13,259 bases of DNA from Rhodanobacteraceae bacterium (GTDB lineage Bacteria; Pseudomonadota; Gammaproteobacteria; Xanthomonadales; Rhodanobacteraceae): the NCBI GenBank assembly GCA_025924775.1, contig JAICHS010000041.1, positions 1 through 13,259 of the forward strand, written 5' to 3'. Shown here one piece after another: positions 6,046 through 13,259 of the stretch. The stretch's first letter is position 1. Each line of letters begins with the position of its first letter. The notes beneath the pieces were generated by a model. It did not search any database. It worked only from the letters and a program-made list of their open reading frames with translations, and was not told the DNA's origin. The position numbers were made by a program, and so were the translations under genes.

Positions 6046-6240
6046 ACCCCAGCCCCGTTGCGGGCGCATGGGTAGAGGCCGGGCGCCGTCAAACGCCTCG
6101 GTTTGCCTTCCCCCGCCCCTTGCCGTTGCCAGGCTCGCGCATCCTGCGCTCGCCAAGCAACCCGGCCCTCGGCGTCCTGCCTCGGGCGTTCGCCGGCGGT
6201 GCCGTGCGTGTTCGGCTTCGGCCGTTCGGGCTCGGCGCCA
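6046..6240. other. Gene-free spacer with an imperfect direct repeat
   Basis: I see no credible gene in these 195 bp. Open frames here are continuations of neighbouring frames with TTG starts and low-complexity Arg/Ala/Pro composition. The spacer holds a direct repeat: GGCGCCGTCAAACGCC at 6082-6097 recurs as GGCGCCATCAAACGCC at 6234-6249, where it covers the stop codon of the acyltransferase gene. Both copies are followed by C-G-G-T and then a TTGCC about 10 bp on. Confidence 0.5.
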
Positions 6241-6795
6241 TCAAACGCCGCGGTGCTTGCCCTTGTACGGGGCGTAGAACGCGCGCAGCGCGGCGATGTC
6301 GGCGTCTCTGTCGTCGCCTGGCGTGAACAGCGGGCCGAGGCCGATCACTTTGCGCGGGTAATCGAAATACCCCGGCAGGATGGGCACGCCCGCCTGGCGC
6401 GCGATGTGCCAGAAGCCCGATTTCCACTTTTTGACCGCCTTGCGGGTGCCCTCGGGCTCAATGCCCAGCCACAGCCGCTCGCGCGCATGGAAGCGCTCGA
6501 CCATCTGCTCGACGACGTCGTGCGCGGCACTGCGCTGGATCGGCACGCCACCCATCCTGCGCAGCAAGCCCCCCAGCGGCCAACGGAACAACTCGCGCTT
6601 GGCCATGAAGGTGATGTTGGTGCCCAGCGCCACCTTGAACAGCAGGCCCCAGATGCCGTCCCACCACGACGAGTGCGGCGCGACGATCAACACCAGTTTC
6701 GGCACGTTCGGCAGCTCGCCTTCCAACCGCCAGCCGCTGGCCTGGACACCCGCCCGAAACGCGCGCCGCCAGACGCGGTCGGGAAACTGCGGCAT
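6241..6795 (-). CDS. Small lysophospholipid/1-acylglycerol-phosphate acyltransferase-type protein (PlsC-like)
   Basis: The 184-residue protein carries the acyltransferase signatures H-S-S-W-W-D (HX4D, His41 and Asp46) and EPEGTR (113-118), plus the FMAKRELFRWPLGG (63-76) and GGVPIQR (82-88) blocks of the PlsC superfamily. Such enzymes transfer acyl groups from acyl-ACP or acyl-CoA to lysolipids at the inner membrane. It is shorter than full-length PlsC (about 240-270 residues), as are many stand-alone acyltransferases of this kind, so the acceptor is uncertain. The ATG at 6795 gives the compact family N-terminus but has no clear binding site. A GTG at 6858 would add 21 residues and overlap the end of arfB by 16 bp. 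It follows arfB in the same direction and is probably cotranscribed. The last codons fall in a repeat also found at 6082. Confidence 0.9.
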   Translation of the reverse strand: MPQFPDRVWRRAFRAGVQASGWRLEGELPNVPKLVLIVAPHSSWWDGIWGLLFKVALGTNITFMAKRELFRWPLGGLLRRMGGVPIQRSAAHDVVEQMVERFHARERLWLGIEPEGTRKAVKKWKSGFWHIARQAGVPILPGYFDYPRKVIGLGPLFTPGDDRDADIAALRAFYAPYKGKHRGV

Positions 6796-6842
6796 CGAGG
6801 GCGGCAGCGTCGCAGGCAAGGCGGCACTACGTGCAATTGCGC

Positions 6843-7262
6843 TCAATCCTCGCTCCACGCGCGGCCACGGTTGCGCTTCACCGTACCACGCTGCTTCTTG
6901 CCGGCCAGGCGGCGTTCCTTCGAGGCACGCGTGGGTCGGGTCGCCACGCGCCGTTTCGGCGGCACCAGCGCCGTGCGGATGATTTCGCCCAGGCGCACGC
7001 GCGCGTCTTCGCGGTTGCGCGCCTGGTCGCGAAAGCGCCGCGCCTGGATCACCAGCAGGCCATCGTCGGTGAGACGACGGTCGCGCCGCGCCAGCACACG
7101 CTGGCGCACGGCGTCGGGCAGCGACGGCGAGCGCGCGACGTCAAAACGCAGTTCCACCGCGCTTTCCGTGCGATTCACGTGCTGTCCGCCGGGACCGTCG
7201 GCGCGCGTGAAGCGCTCGACGAACTCGGATTCGGGAATGGTGATGGAAGGTGAAATGCGCAT
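6843..7262 (-). CDS. arfB: Alternative ribosome-rescue factor ArfB (YaeJ), peptidyl-tRNA hydrolase
   Basis: This 139-residue protein has the release-factor-like catalytic segment RADGPGGQHVNRTESAVELR at 20-39, with the GGQ motif at 25-27. The C-terminal third is a very basic flexible tail (KERRLAGKKQRGTVKRNRGR), which in ArfB enters the empty mRNA channel of stalled ribosomes. The enzyme hydrolyses peptidyl-tRNA on non-stop complexes. Length and start (MRISPSITIPESE) match the E. coli protein; an ATG at 7322 would add 20 unconserved residues and lies in an intergenic palindrome. The gene is followed closely by the small acyltransferase in the same direction. Confidence 0.94.
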   Translation of the reverse strand: MRISPSITIPESEFVERFTRADGPGGQHVNRTESAVELRFDVARSPSLPDAVRQRVLARRDRRLTDDGLLVIQARRFRDQARNREDARVRLGEIIRTALVPPKRRVATRPTRASKERRLAGKKQRGTVKRNRGRAWSED

Positions 7263-7275
7263 GGCGAAAGGGTAC

Positions 7276-7335
7276 GCGATTCGGGGTGCAAAGGTGCAGG
7301 CCTGGATCCGGTGGCTTCGCATGTCACCGAATCGC
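7276..7335. repeat. Intergenic inverted repeat upstream of arfB
   Basis: GCGATTCGG (7276-7284) pairs with CCGAATCGC (7327-7335), enclosing 42 bp. Beyond it the sequence ends in CCGGGATGACG (to about 7373), which in reverse complement reads CGTCATCCCGG, the edge typical of a dispersed palindromic family and similar to the element at 11317-11417. It lies between the unrecognised gene (stop at 7392) and arfB. Confidence 0.5.
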
Positions 7336-7391
7336 GGAAAAGTCGCCGGGTCTCAGCTGGCGCCGGGATGACGCGCAAACGAAGTGCCTGC

Positions 7392-8156
7392 CTACCCCTT
7401 CGGCCAGACCAATTCGAGATGCATATTGTTGAAAGCGGGATCATCCAGCGAACCGCCGCGCGCGACGCGCAATCCGGTCGGCAGCCCTTCGGCTTCAACC
7501 ACGGACCCGTCGCCGAAGCGCATCCCGCGCACCTGCATCTCCGCCAGTTGCGCGGCCACCACGCCCGCGCGCTGGACCTCGGTACCGGGCACGCGGCGGA
7601 TGCTGATGTCGGGACGCGCAAACTTGCGCATGCCGCGGGTGTGCACCCATTGCTCAATGGCCCCATCCGCCTCTTCGTTGCACAGGATGGCGACGTGGCT
7701 GCGCGACAGCGCCCGCGCCGCGCCCGTATAGCGGGCGCCCCATTCCGCGGCTGAAAAAATCTCGAGGATCTGCGGGTCGACCACCGCCACGCCGCCCGCG
7801 TCCAGCAACGCCGCAACCACGCCCAGGGTGTCGCGCAGGTAATCCAGTGATTCAGCATCGGGCAGTTCGCCGCGCAACATCAGGCACTCGGGCGCCGCGC
7901 GCGCCGCCTCGAAGGCGCCGGGGTTGGCGTCGCGCAGGATGCCACCCAGCGCACCGCGCAGCGGGTGGCCCTCCCAGTGCGCCAGCATGGCCTTCGGAAT
8001 GCGCCGCATCTCGACTTGCTGCGGCAAGCCACGGCTTTCGTGACGCGACAGGTCGAGCTGTGGCTCGGCCGCAAACTGGCCGAACACGAAGTACACCAGC
8101 ATCGCCTTGGCTTCGTCGCGCGACCAGTGCGGGCGCGACCAGTCAGGTCCGGCCAT
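7392..8156 (-). CDS. Unrecognised 254-residue conserved-looking protein
   Basis: I do not recognise this family. The protein is 254 residues, soluble and without signal peptide, membrane helix or obvious catalytic motif. Notable stretches are MLVYFVFGQFAAEPQLDL (19-36), LLDAGGVAVVDPQILEIFSA (117-136), HVAILCNEEADGAIEQWVHT (154-173) and RGMRKFARPDISIRRVPG (174-191). The alternating hydrophobic pattern suggests an alpha/beta fold, loosely like DUF4261-type proteins, but this is a weak impression. The ATG at 8156 is preceded by GAGGA at 8 nt, which fixes the start; the much longer open frame continuing upstream is antisense to rep and is not coding. It is divergent from rep, with 66 bp between starts. 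Confidence 0.8.
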   Translation of the reverse strand: MAGPDWSRPHWSRDEAKAMLVYFVFGQFAAEPQLDLSRHESRGLPQQVEMRRIPKAMLAHWEGHPLRGALGGILRDANPGAFEAARAAPECLMLRGELPDAESLDYLRDTLGVVAALLDAGGVAVVDPQILEIFSAAEWGARYTGAARALSRSHVAILCNEEADGAIEQWVHTRGMRKFARPDISIRRVPGTEVQRAGVVAAQLAEMQVRGMRFGDGSVVEAEGLPTGLRVARGGSLDDPAFNNMHLELVWPKG

Positions 8157-8182
8157 GTATGGCGTCCTCGGGCGGCAGAAAT

Positions 8183-8201
8183 CGACACGGTAACATTGTC
8201 G
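8183..8201. promoter_or_regulatory. Inverted repeat in the rep divergent promoter region
   Basis: CGACA (8183-8187) and TGTCG (8197-8201) flank a TAACAT that could be a -10 box for rep. It lies in the 66-bp gap between divergent starts. No convincing -35 box is seen. This may be an operator or chance. Confidence 0.25.
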
Positions 8202-8222
8202 GCTGGTTTCCGGACGCCAAGC

Positions 8223-10199
8223 ATGCTCAATCCGCAACAACGCGCCGCCGTCGAATACACCGACGGCCCCCTGCTGGTGCTGGCCGGCGCGGGTTCGGGC
8301 AAGACCCGCGTGATCACCGAGAAAATCGCATACCTGGTCGAACGCGGCTTCGCGCCGCCCGCGCACATCGCGGCAATCACTTTCACCAACAAGGCCGCGC
8401 GCGAAATGCGCGATCGCGTGGCCCGGCGCGTCAAGGCCGACGCCGCGGAAGCGTTGAGCGTGTGCACCTTCCATGCACTGGGCCTGAAATTCCTGCAGGT
8501 CGAACATGCGCGCGCGGGCCTGCGGCGCAACTTTTCCGTGCTGGACGCGGACGACAGCGCGGGGCTGGTGAAGGAACTGGCCGGCGCCGCGGTGAAATCC
8601 GACCGGCTGTTCCAGCTGCGCATGCTGTTGTCGCAGCTCAAGGGCAACGGCATGGCGCCCGACGCGGCGCTCGCTGCCGCGCGCGCGCCGCGCGAACTCG
8701 AGGCCGCGCAACTTTATGCCGCGTACCAGAAGCGCCTGGCCGCTTTCAACGCGGTGGATTTCGACGACCTGATCCGGCTGCCGGTGGCGGTGCTGCAACG
8801 CGACGAGGACGCGCGCGCCGCGTGGCGCGAACGCATCCGCTACCTGCTGGTGGACGAGTGCCAGGACACCAATGCCGCGCAGTACGCCTTCCTGCAACTG
8901 CTTGCGGGCAGCCGCGGCGCCTTTACCTGCGTGGGCGATGACGACCAGTCGATCTACGCGTGGCGCGGCGCGGACCCCGGCAACCTCGACAAGCTGGCGT
9001 CCGATTACCCGAACCTGCGCGTGGTCAAGCTGGAGCAGAACTACCGCTGCGCGCAGCGCATGCTGCGAGCGGCCAACGCGTTGATCGCGCACAACCCGCA
9101 TGCGCATCCGAAAAAACTGTGGAGCGCGCATGCCGATGGCGAGCGCATCCGCGTGCTGGAATGCCGCGACGCCGGGCACGAAGCCGAGCGCGTGGCCGCG
9201 CAACTGCTGTGGCTGCACGACACGCACCATTTCGCGTGGTCGGACTGCGCGGTGCTGTACCGCGGCAATCACCAGGCACGGCCACTGGAAAAAGCGCTGC
9301 AGCTGAACCGTATTCCGTATCACCTCACCGGGGCGTTGGGGTTTCTCGACCGCGCCGAAGTGAAGGACGTGCTGGCTTACCTGCGCCTGATCGCCAATCC
9401 CGACGACGACGCCGCGTTCCTGCGCGTAGTCAACGTGCCGCGTCGCGAAATTGGCGCGACCACGCTGGAAAAACTGGGCGAGCTGGCGCAGTCGCGCCAC
9501 GCCTCGATGCTGGCGGCCGCGCACGAGCCGGCCACGCTGCGGCTGCTGGCCACGCGCCCGGCCGCGGCGCTGGGTGCGTTCGCGGGCCTGCTGGATACAT
9601 TGGCGCGGCATGCGCGCCAGCTGCAGGCGACGGAGCTGGTCGAGGAAATCCTGCAACGCACCGGTTATGCCGAGCACCTTGCCCGTGCCACGAAAGACGC
9701 GGCGCTGCAGGCGCGCCGGCTGGGCAACATCCGCGAACTGATGGACTGGTTCCGCGCGATGAGTTCGGGCAAGACGCGCGCCGGCGACCTGGCCGCGCAG
9801 CTGGCGTTGCTCAGCCACGCCGACCGGGACGACGGCGGCGACGCGGTGCGGCTGATGACGCTGCACGCGGCCAAGGGACTGGAATTCCGCTCGGTGCATA
9901 TCGTCGGCTGCGAGGACGGCACCCTGCCGCACGAGGGCGCGCTGGACGAAGGCCGCCTCGACGAGGAGCGGCGCCTGTTGTACGTCGGCATCACCCGCGC
10001 CAAGGAATTGCTGCACCTTTCCTGGAGCGTGCAGGGCCGGCGCTACGGCCAGACCTTCAAGCAGAAGCCTTCGCGCTTCCTCGACGAACTGCCGGCGGCC
10101 GAGGTGTATCGCGAGGGCGACGACCCGGAAGCCGAGGCGCAGGCGCGGCGCGAGGTTGCCGCGACCCAGCTGGCGAAGATCGCGGCGATGCTGCGCTGA
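8223..10199 (+). CDS. rep: ATP-dependent DNA helicase Rep (UvrD/PcrA superfamily 1)
   Basis: The 658-residue protein is close to E. coli Rep (673). All SF1A motifs are visible: Walker A AGAGSGKT (21-28), Ia TFTNKAAREM (53-62), II LLVDECQDTN (208-217), III GDDDQSIYAWRGADPGN (238-254), IV VKLEQNYR (268-275), V VRLMTLHAAKGLEF (542-555) and VI EERRLLYVGITRAKELL (581-597). The DDDQ form of motif III and the length favour Rep over UvrD (about 720, with a longer C-terminal tail). Rep translocates 3'-5' on single-stranded DNA and removes proteins ahead of replication forks. The ATG at 8223 gives the standard MLNPQQRAAV N-terminus, although its binding site is weak. Nothing unusual is seen. Confidence 0.97.
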   Translation: MLNPQQRAAVEYTDGPLLVLAGAGSGKTRVITEKIAYLVERGFAPPAHIAAITFTNKAAREMRDRVARRVKADAAEALSVCTFHALGLKFLQVEHARAGLRRNFSVLDADDSAGLVKELAGAAVKSDRLFQLRMLLSQLKGNGMAPDAALAAARAPRELEAAQLYAAYQKRLAAFNAVDFDDLIRLPVAVLQRDEDARAAWRERIRYLLVDECQDTNAAQYAFLQLLAGSRGAFTCVGDDDQSIYAWRGADPGNLDKLASDYPNLRVVKLEQNYRCAQRMLRAANALIAHNPHAHPKKLWSAHADGERIRVLECRDAGHEAERVAAQLLWLHDTHHFAWSDCAVLYRGNHQARPLEKALQLNRIPYHLTGALGFLDRAEVKDVLAYLRLIANPDDDAAFLRVVNVPRREIGATTLEKLGELAQSRHASMLAAAHEPATLRLLATRPAAALGAFAGLLDTLARHARQLQATELVEEILQRTGYAEHLARATKDAALQARRLGNIRELMDWFRAMSSGKTRAGDLAAQLALLSHADRDDGGDAVRLMTLHAAKGLEFRSVHIVGCEDGTLPHEGALDEGRLDEERRLLYVGITRAKELLHLSWSVQGRRYGQTFKQKPSRFLDELPAAEVYREGDDPEAEAQARREVAATQLAKIAAMLR

Positions 10200-10214
10200 T
10201 GCCCCTTCCGCACA

Positions 10215-10268
10215 GCGTCCCGTAGGGCGGGTGCCAATCCGCCATCGGAGGATGGCATGGCGGGACGC
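10215..10268. repeat. Compound palindrome (REP-like) between rep and lpxL
   Basis: An outer stem GCGTCCCG (10215-10222) / CGGGACGC (10261-10268) encloses two overlapping inner hairpins: GGCGG (10226-10230) / CCGCC (10239-10243), and GCCATC-GGAG-GATGGC (10241-10256). The GTAGGGCGGGTG segment is of a type often dispersed in related genomes. It sits just after the rep stop and before lpxL and may attenuate readthrough. No T run follows, so a classical terminator is unlikely. Confidence 0.65.
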
Positions 10269-10321
10269 GCTGCGCTCCGTCCGCCCAGCTGCAGCACCAT
10301 CGGTTGCTATCATCGCCCGCC

Positions 10322-11239
10322 ATGCCCCTGCCGCCGCCGTTTCCACGCAAACTGCTCGCGCCGCGCCACTGGCCGGCGTGGCTCGCCGTCGCGTGCATCC
10401 GCTTGGTCGTGTGCCTGCCGTCGCGCTGGATCCTGGCGCTGGGCGCGGCTTTCAGCGCAGCGGCCACGCCGTTGCTGCGCGCGCGGCGGCACGTGATCGC
10501 GCGCAACCTGGAACTGTGCTTTCCCGAACTTGATCCGCCCCGGCGCGAAGCCCTGCGGCGCGAGGCGACCCGCGAGATGGGCCGAATGCTGGGCGAGTTC
10601 GCGCTGGGCTGGTTTGCCTCGGACCGCAAGCTCGCTCGGTTGCACGTCACGCTCGAAGGACTGGAACACCTGGAAGCGGCGCGCGCGAACGGTCGCGGCG
10701 TGCTGCTGGTGGGCGGCCACTTCTCGCATCTCGAATTGTGCGCGCGGCTGGTGTCGCGCAAGCTCCGCATCGCCGGCATGTACCGGCGCATGGATTCGGA
10801 CGTGTTCGAATACATGGTGCTGCGCGCGCGGCTGCGCTATGCCGACACCATGTTCGACAAGGACCAGCTGCGGGCAACCGTGAAGTACCTGAGGCGCGGC
10901 GGCACCGTGTGGTACGCACCCGACCAGGACATGCGCGGCAAGGATTCGGTGTTCGCGCCGTTCTTCGGTATCCCGGCCTCGACCATCACCGCGACGCACC
11001 ACCTCGCGCGCCTGTCCGGTGCGGCGGTGATGCCGTTTTTCCACCGGCGCACGCCCGAGGGCGGCTACGCGCTGCGGCTGGAAGCACCGCTGGATAACTT
11101 TCCGGGCGACGACGTCGTGGCCGACACCACGCGCGTCAACACCGCGATCGAGCGCATGGTGCGCGAGGCGCCCGTGCAATACCTGTGGGCGCACAAGCGG
11201 TTCAAGACCAGGCCACCGGGTGCGCCACCCGTCTATTGA
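10322..11239 (+). CDS. lpxL: Lipid A biosynthesis lauroyl-type acyltransferase (LpxL/HtrB family)
   Basis: The 305-residue protein matches the length of LpxL/LpxM/LpxP. An N-terminal hydrophobic segment (about 18-52) anchors it to the inner membrane. The catalytic HX4E motif is HFSHLE (133-138) in VLLVGGHFSHLELC, and downstream family blocks are WYAPDQDM (197-204), FFGIPAST (214-221) and the terminal YLWAHKRFKTRPPG (287-300). These enzymes transfer a secondary acyl chain from acyl-ACP to Kdo2-lipid IVA. Which paralogue this is (first or second acyl chain) cannot be settled here. The ATG at 10322 is preferred over a TTG at 10304. A nested palindrome follows the gene. Confidence 0.94.
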   Translation: MPLPPPFPRKLLAPRHWPAWLAVACIRLVVCLPSRWILALGAAFSAAATPLLRARRHVIARNLELCFPELDPPRREALRREATREMGRMLGEFALGWFASDRKLARLHVTLEGLEHLEAARANGRGVLLVGGHFSHLELCARLVSRKLRIAGMYRRMDSDVFEYMVLRARLRYADTMFDKDQLRATVKYLRRGGTVWYAPDQDMRGKDSVFAPFFGIPASTITATHHLARLSGAAVMPFFHRRTPEGGYALRLEAPLDNFPGDDVVADTTRVNTAIERMVREAPVQYLWAHKRFKTRPPGAPPVY

Positions 11240-11316
11240 ACCGGGGACCGGGAACCTGCCGTGGCGGGGCGGCCGGGATTCGCTGCCCGCTTGGCACTCC
11301 GTTCCGGCCAAGCATC

Positions 11317-11417
11317 GTCATTCCGGGGCGCCTCGCAGAGGCGAACCCGGAACCGGTTGACGGAGCGTGCCGAGACCGATTCCGGGTTCCGACCCGGCGG
11401 GTCGGCCCCGGAATGAC
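11317..11417. repeat. Nested palindromic MITE-like element
   Basis: A perfect 13-bp outer inverted repeat, GTCATTCCGGGGC (11317-11329) / GCCCCGGAATGAC (11405-11417), encloses three further perfect stems: CGCCTC-GCA-GAGGCG (11329-11343), GAACCCGGAA (11343-11352) / TTCCGGGTTC (11380-11389), and CCGACCCG-G-CGGGTCGG (11389-11405). The whole could fold as a cruciform of three arms on a stem. The GTCATTCC edge is typical of dispersed palindromes in many Proteobacteria. It lies between the convergent lpxL and glycosyltransferase genes, where it may act as a two-way transcription barrier. No coding sequence is seen in 11240-11452. Confidence 0.8.
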
Positions 11418-11452
11418 AACAGGCTGGTTGCGCTTTCCCGATTCCCGATTTG

Positions 11453-12214
11453 CTATTCCCGATGCCTTCGCTTGCGCGCCTCGTGCAGCTTGGCGTATTT
11501 CAGGAACACGTAGAACGCGCCCAGCACGCTGGCAATGAAGCCGGCCCAGCCCGACAGGAAGTAGCGCTTGAACACGTACTGGCGCAGGAAAAAGATCGGC
11601 GGGTACACCAGCATCATCGGTCCGGCGAAGTGCTGCCGGCGTGCCAGCTTGTCGGCCACCATGCCGGACGAATAGCGGTTGATCTTGGCAACGCGCGCGG
11701 CGATGTCGTCGTCGCCCATGTTGACGAAGTCGGCGCGGTGCAAGGTCTCAACCGGCCCCTCAACTTCCACCGCCGCGTGGACCGGCACCGCATTCATGCG
11801 CCCGCGCCGGCGGTCGAACAGGCGCAGGTGGGCGTTGCGGTGGCTCCACGGGTGTTGCACGCTCCAGAACATCCGTTCGCGCCGCGGCAGGCGGAACCCC
11901 GCCGCGTGCGGGTTTTCCAGGGCGCGCTCGATCACCTCGCGGGTGCCGGGCGACAGGATTTCATCGGCGTCCAGGTTCAGGATCCAGTCGTGGCTCGCCA
12001 GGTCGATCGCGCGCTGCTTCTGCGGGCCGTAATCGTCGAAGGGATGCACCGCGATACGCGCGCCGTGGCGCTGCGCGATCGCGACCGTCGCATCGGTGGA
12101 GCCGGAATCCAGCACCACCAGTTCGTCGGCAAAATCTGCCGCAGCGAGGCAACGCTCGAGCGTGTCGGCGTTGTTGTAGGTGATAATCACCAGCGAAAAC
12201 TTTTCACGCGCCAT
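11453..12214 (-). CDS. Glycosyltransferase family 2, LPS core/WaaE-KdtX type
   Basis: The 253-residue protein opens with the GT-A signature FSLVIITYNNADTLERCL (6-23), then VVLDSGSTDAT (33-43) and the metal-binding DXD motif LNLDADE (Asp82, Asp84). The QKQRAIDLASHDW block (65-77), the HPWSHRNAHLRLFDRR segment (121-136) and a hydrophobic C-terminal part (about 199-240, PPIFFLRQYVFKRYF) are typical of the WaaE/KdtX-like group, which adds a sugar to the LPS inner core at the membrane. The exact sugar and acceptor cannot be read from sequence. Its 5' end overlaps the 3' end of the upstream ligase gene by 11 bp, indicating an operon. The ATG at 12214 has GGGGG 9 nt upstream; the ATG at 12223 is too close to it. 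Confidence 0.93.
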   Translation of the reverse strand: MAREKFSLVIITYNNADTLERCLAAADFADELVVLDSGSTDATVAIAQRHGARIAVHPFDDYGPQKQRAIDLASHDWILNLDADEILSPGTREVIERALENPHAAGFRLPRRERMFWSVQHPWSHRNAHLRLFDRRRGRMNAVPVHAAVEVEGPVETLHRADFVNMGDDDIAARVAKINRYSSGMVADKLARRQHFAGPMMLVYPPIFFLRQYVFKRYFLSGWAGFIASVLGAFYVFLKYAKLHEARKRRHRE

Positions 12215-13259
12215 GCGCAGCATCCCCCAGGCGGGTCCGCGGCAGTTTCACCGGCGCCGCATCGGGCACGTCGGCGTACAGCGCCGCGCACCACAGCGCC
12301 AGCAGCCACCAGAACAGCAGCCCCCACCAAGCCGAATAAAACGCCAGGTGAGTGTTCAAGGGAAACACCGTCACCGCCAGCGCGACCGTGACGGGGAACG
12401 CACGCTGGCGCGCCGCCGCCCCCACGCGCCGCCACGCACGCAAGGCCAACCCCAGCGCCGCCAACCACAGCACCAACCCGACCACGCCGGTGTCGGCCAG
12501 CACTTCCAGCACGAGCTGGTGCGGATGGCAGGCGCCCTCGCCCACGCCGCAGGCTTCGCTGGTGACGAAGGGGTCGGTGGCGGGCGCGAAGCGCGGATAG
12601 GCCTCGCGATAATCGCGCACGCCCACGCCGACGACCGGATGTGCGGCAATCATCCGGCCCGTCACGCGCCAGATGTCCAGGCGCCCGCTGCTGGCGTAAT
12701 TGAGCGCGTGGCGGGTGTCGTGCAGCGCGGCGACGGTGCGGTCCATGCGCGCATCGAAGCGTGCCGAGGTTTTCCACGCGAGGCCCATCGCCACGGCGAC
12801 CACCATGCACGCGGCCAGCACCCAGCCCGCAAACCGCAGCGGCGTGCGCGCCTCGATCCAGAAAAACGCCAGTAGTGCCACGCCGTAGGTGATCCACGCC
12901 GCGCGCGACCCGGCCAGCAGGATCGGCACCAGCAGGAACAGCATGGCCACAATCAGCCCGGTGCGGCCGAACCGCCGTTTGGCCGCCCACAGCACGAACG
13001 GCGACAGTGACGCCAGCACCGGCCCAAGCTTCAAATTGCCGGCGCCGAAGATGCCGGAAATCCGCTGGGCCTCGGCGTGGCCGCCCAGGCTGTAACCGGT
13101 CAACGCCTGCACCCACGCATCCAGCGCCCACAGCGCCACCACGATGCCGGTGGCAAGGCACAGCGCGTGCAGGCGTGCTTCACGGCGCACCGCGAAACAC
13201 ACGTACACGCCGAAGGGCGCGAAGCGCAAGTAGGCCGCCGCGCTGCTCCAGCTGCGCGC
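12204..13259 (-). CDS. O-antigen ligase/polymerase-type membrane protein (Wzy_C), 5' end outside window
   Basis: The last 351 residues are present; the frame is open to the window edge and the N-terminus is missing. Several hydrophobic helices are seen (for example around GIVVALWALDAW, LIVAMLFLLVPILLAGSRAA, VVGLVLWLAALGLAL, LLFWWLLALWCAALY). The GSRAAW motif after a helix, the periplasmic stretch with GVGVRDYREAYPRF and the CHPHQLVLEVLADTGVVGLV block are hallmarks of the O-antigen ligase (WaaL/PglL/Wzy) superfamily. These act on the periplasmic face with undecaprenyl-linked glycans. WaaL, Wzy and protein O-glycosylating ligases cannot be separated here. The 3' end overlaps the glycosyltransferase start, so both are probably one transcript for surface glycan assembly. 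Confidence 0.9.
   Translation of the reverse strand, partial: ARSWSSAAAYLRFAPFGVYVCFAVRREARLHALCLATGIVVALWALDAWVQALTGYSLGGHAEAQRISGIFGAGNLKLGPVLASLSPFVLWAAKRRFGRTGLIVAMLFLLVPILLAGSRAAWITYGVALLAFFWIEARTPLRFAGWVLAACMVVAVAMGLAWKTSARFDARMDRTVAALHDTRHALNYASSGRLDIWRVTGRMIAAHPVVGVGVRDYREAYPRFAPATDPFVTSEACGVGEGACHPHQLVLEVLADTGVVGLVLWLAALGLALRAWRRVGAAARQRAFPVTVALAVTVFPLNTHLAFYSAWWGLLFWWLLALWCAALYADVPDAAPVKLPRTRLGDAAHGA

Noticed and set aside
6046..6156. N-terminal extension of the GGDEF protein to a TTG at 6156
   Set aside because: The extra residues are low complexity, the start is TTG and no binding site is present. Starts at 6045 or 6015 are more likely.
8157..10346. Very long minus-strand open frame continuing upstream of the unrecognised gene
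   Set aside because: It is antisense to rep, and its translation is Arg/Gln/Val/His-rich without any domain. Rep shows every helicase motif on the plus strand. The frame is open because of high GC at codon position three.
1..13259. tRNA, rRNA or CRISPR features
   Set aside because: Reading through the window I found no tRNA-like cloverleaf with a T-loop GTTCGA pattern, no rRNA segment and no regularly spaced direct repeats.

Overview
The window looks like chromosomal DNA of a GC-rich gammaproteobacterium, most likely of the Xanthomonadales/Lysobacterales (Rhodanobacter, Dyella, Lysobacter or Xanthomonas relatives). The basis is the high GC of most genes, the REP-like palindromes between genes, and a RiPP gene set that, from memory of the protein families, is known mainly from that order. 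No taxonomic marker gene is present, so this is an inference.

Layout: (1) 1-639, a complete higBA toxin-antitoxin operon on the plus strand, with two tandem operators overlapping its promoter. (2) 646-4847, a RiPP-type (ribosomally made, modified peptide) cassette. A SagB-like peptide-maturation dehydrogenase (minus) is transcribed away from a small precursor peptide gene (plus). The precursor converges, with a 1-bp gap, on a large nucleotide-cyclase-like/TM/TPR protein (minus). (3) 4848-6045, a palindrome-rich spacer and a cyclic-nucleotide-binding GGDEF diguanylate cyclase (minus). (4) 6241-8156, three minus-strand genes: a small PlsC-type acyltransferase, the ribosome-rescue hydrolase ArfB and an unrecognised 254-residue protein. 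(5) 8223-11239, plus-strand Rep helicase and LpxL-type lipid A acyltransferase, separated and followed by palindromic elements. (6) 11453-13259, minus-strand glycosyltransferase 2 and an O-antigen ligase/polymerase-type membrane protein cut by the window edge.

The most interesting part is the RiPP cassette. Its three proteins match, from memory, three families defined together: putative modified peptide (TIGR04509), putative peptide modification system cyclase (TIGR04510) and putative peptide maturation dehydrogenase (TIGR04511). I know of no characterised product. The precursor has a helical leader and a short C-terminal tail with one Cys. No YcaO cyclodehydratase, LanM, radical SAM enzyme, peptidase or transporter lies in the window, so the chemistry is open. 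GC content changes abruptly near position 3600, exactly where the cyclase-like half of the large protein meets its TPR half. The low-GC segment runs on into the precursor, as if TPR module and precursor had been exchanged as one unit.

The remaining genes are housekeeping or envelope functions (DNA replication/repair, ribosome rescue, lipid A and LPS assembly) flanking the accessory cassette.
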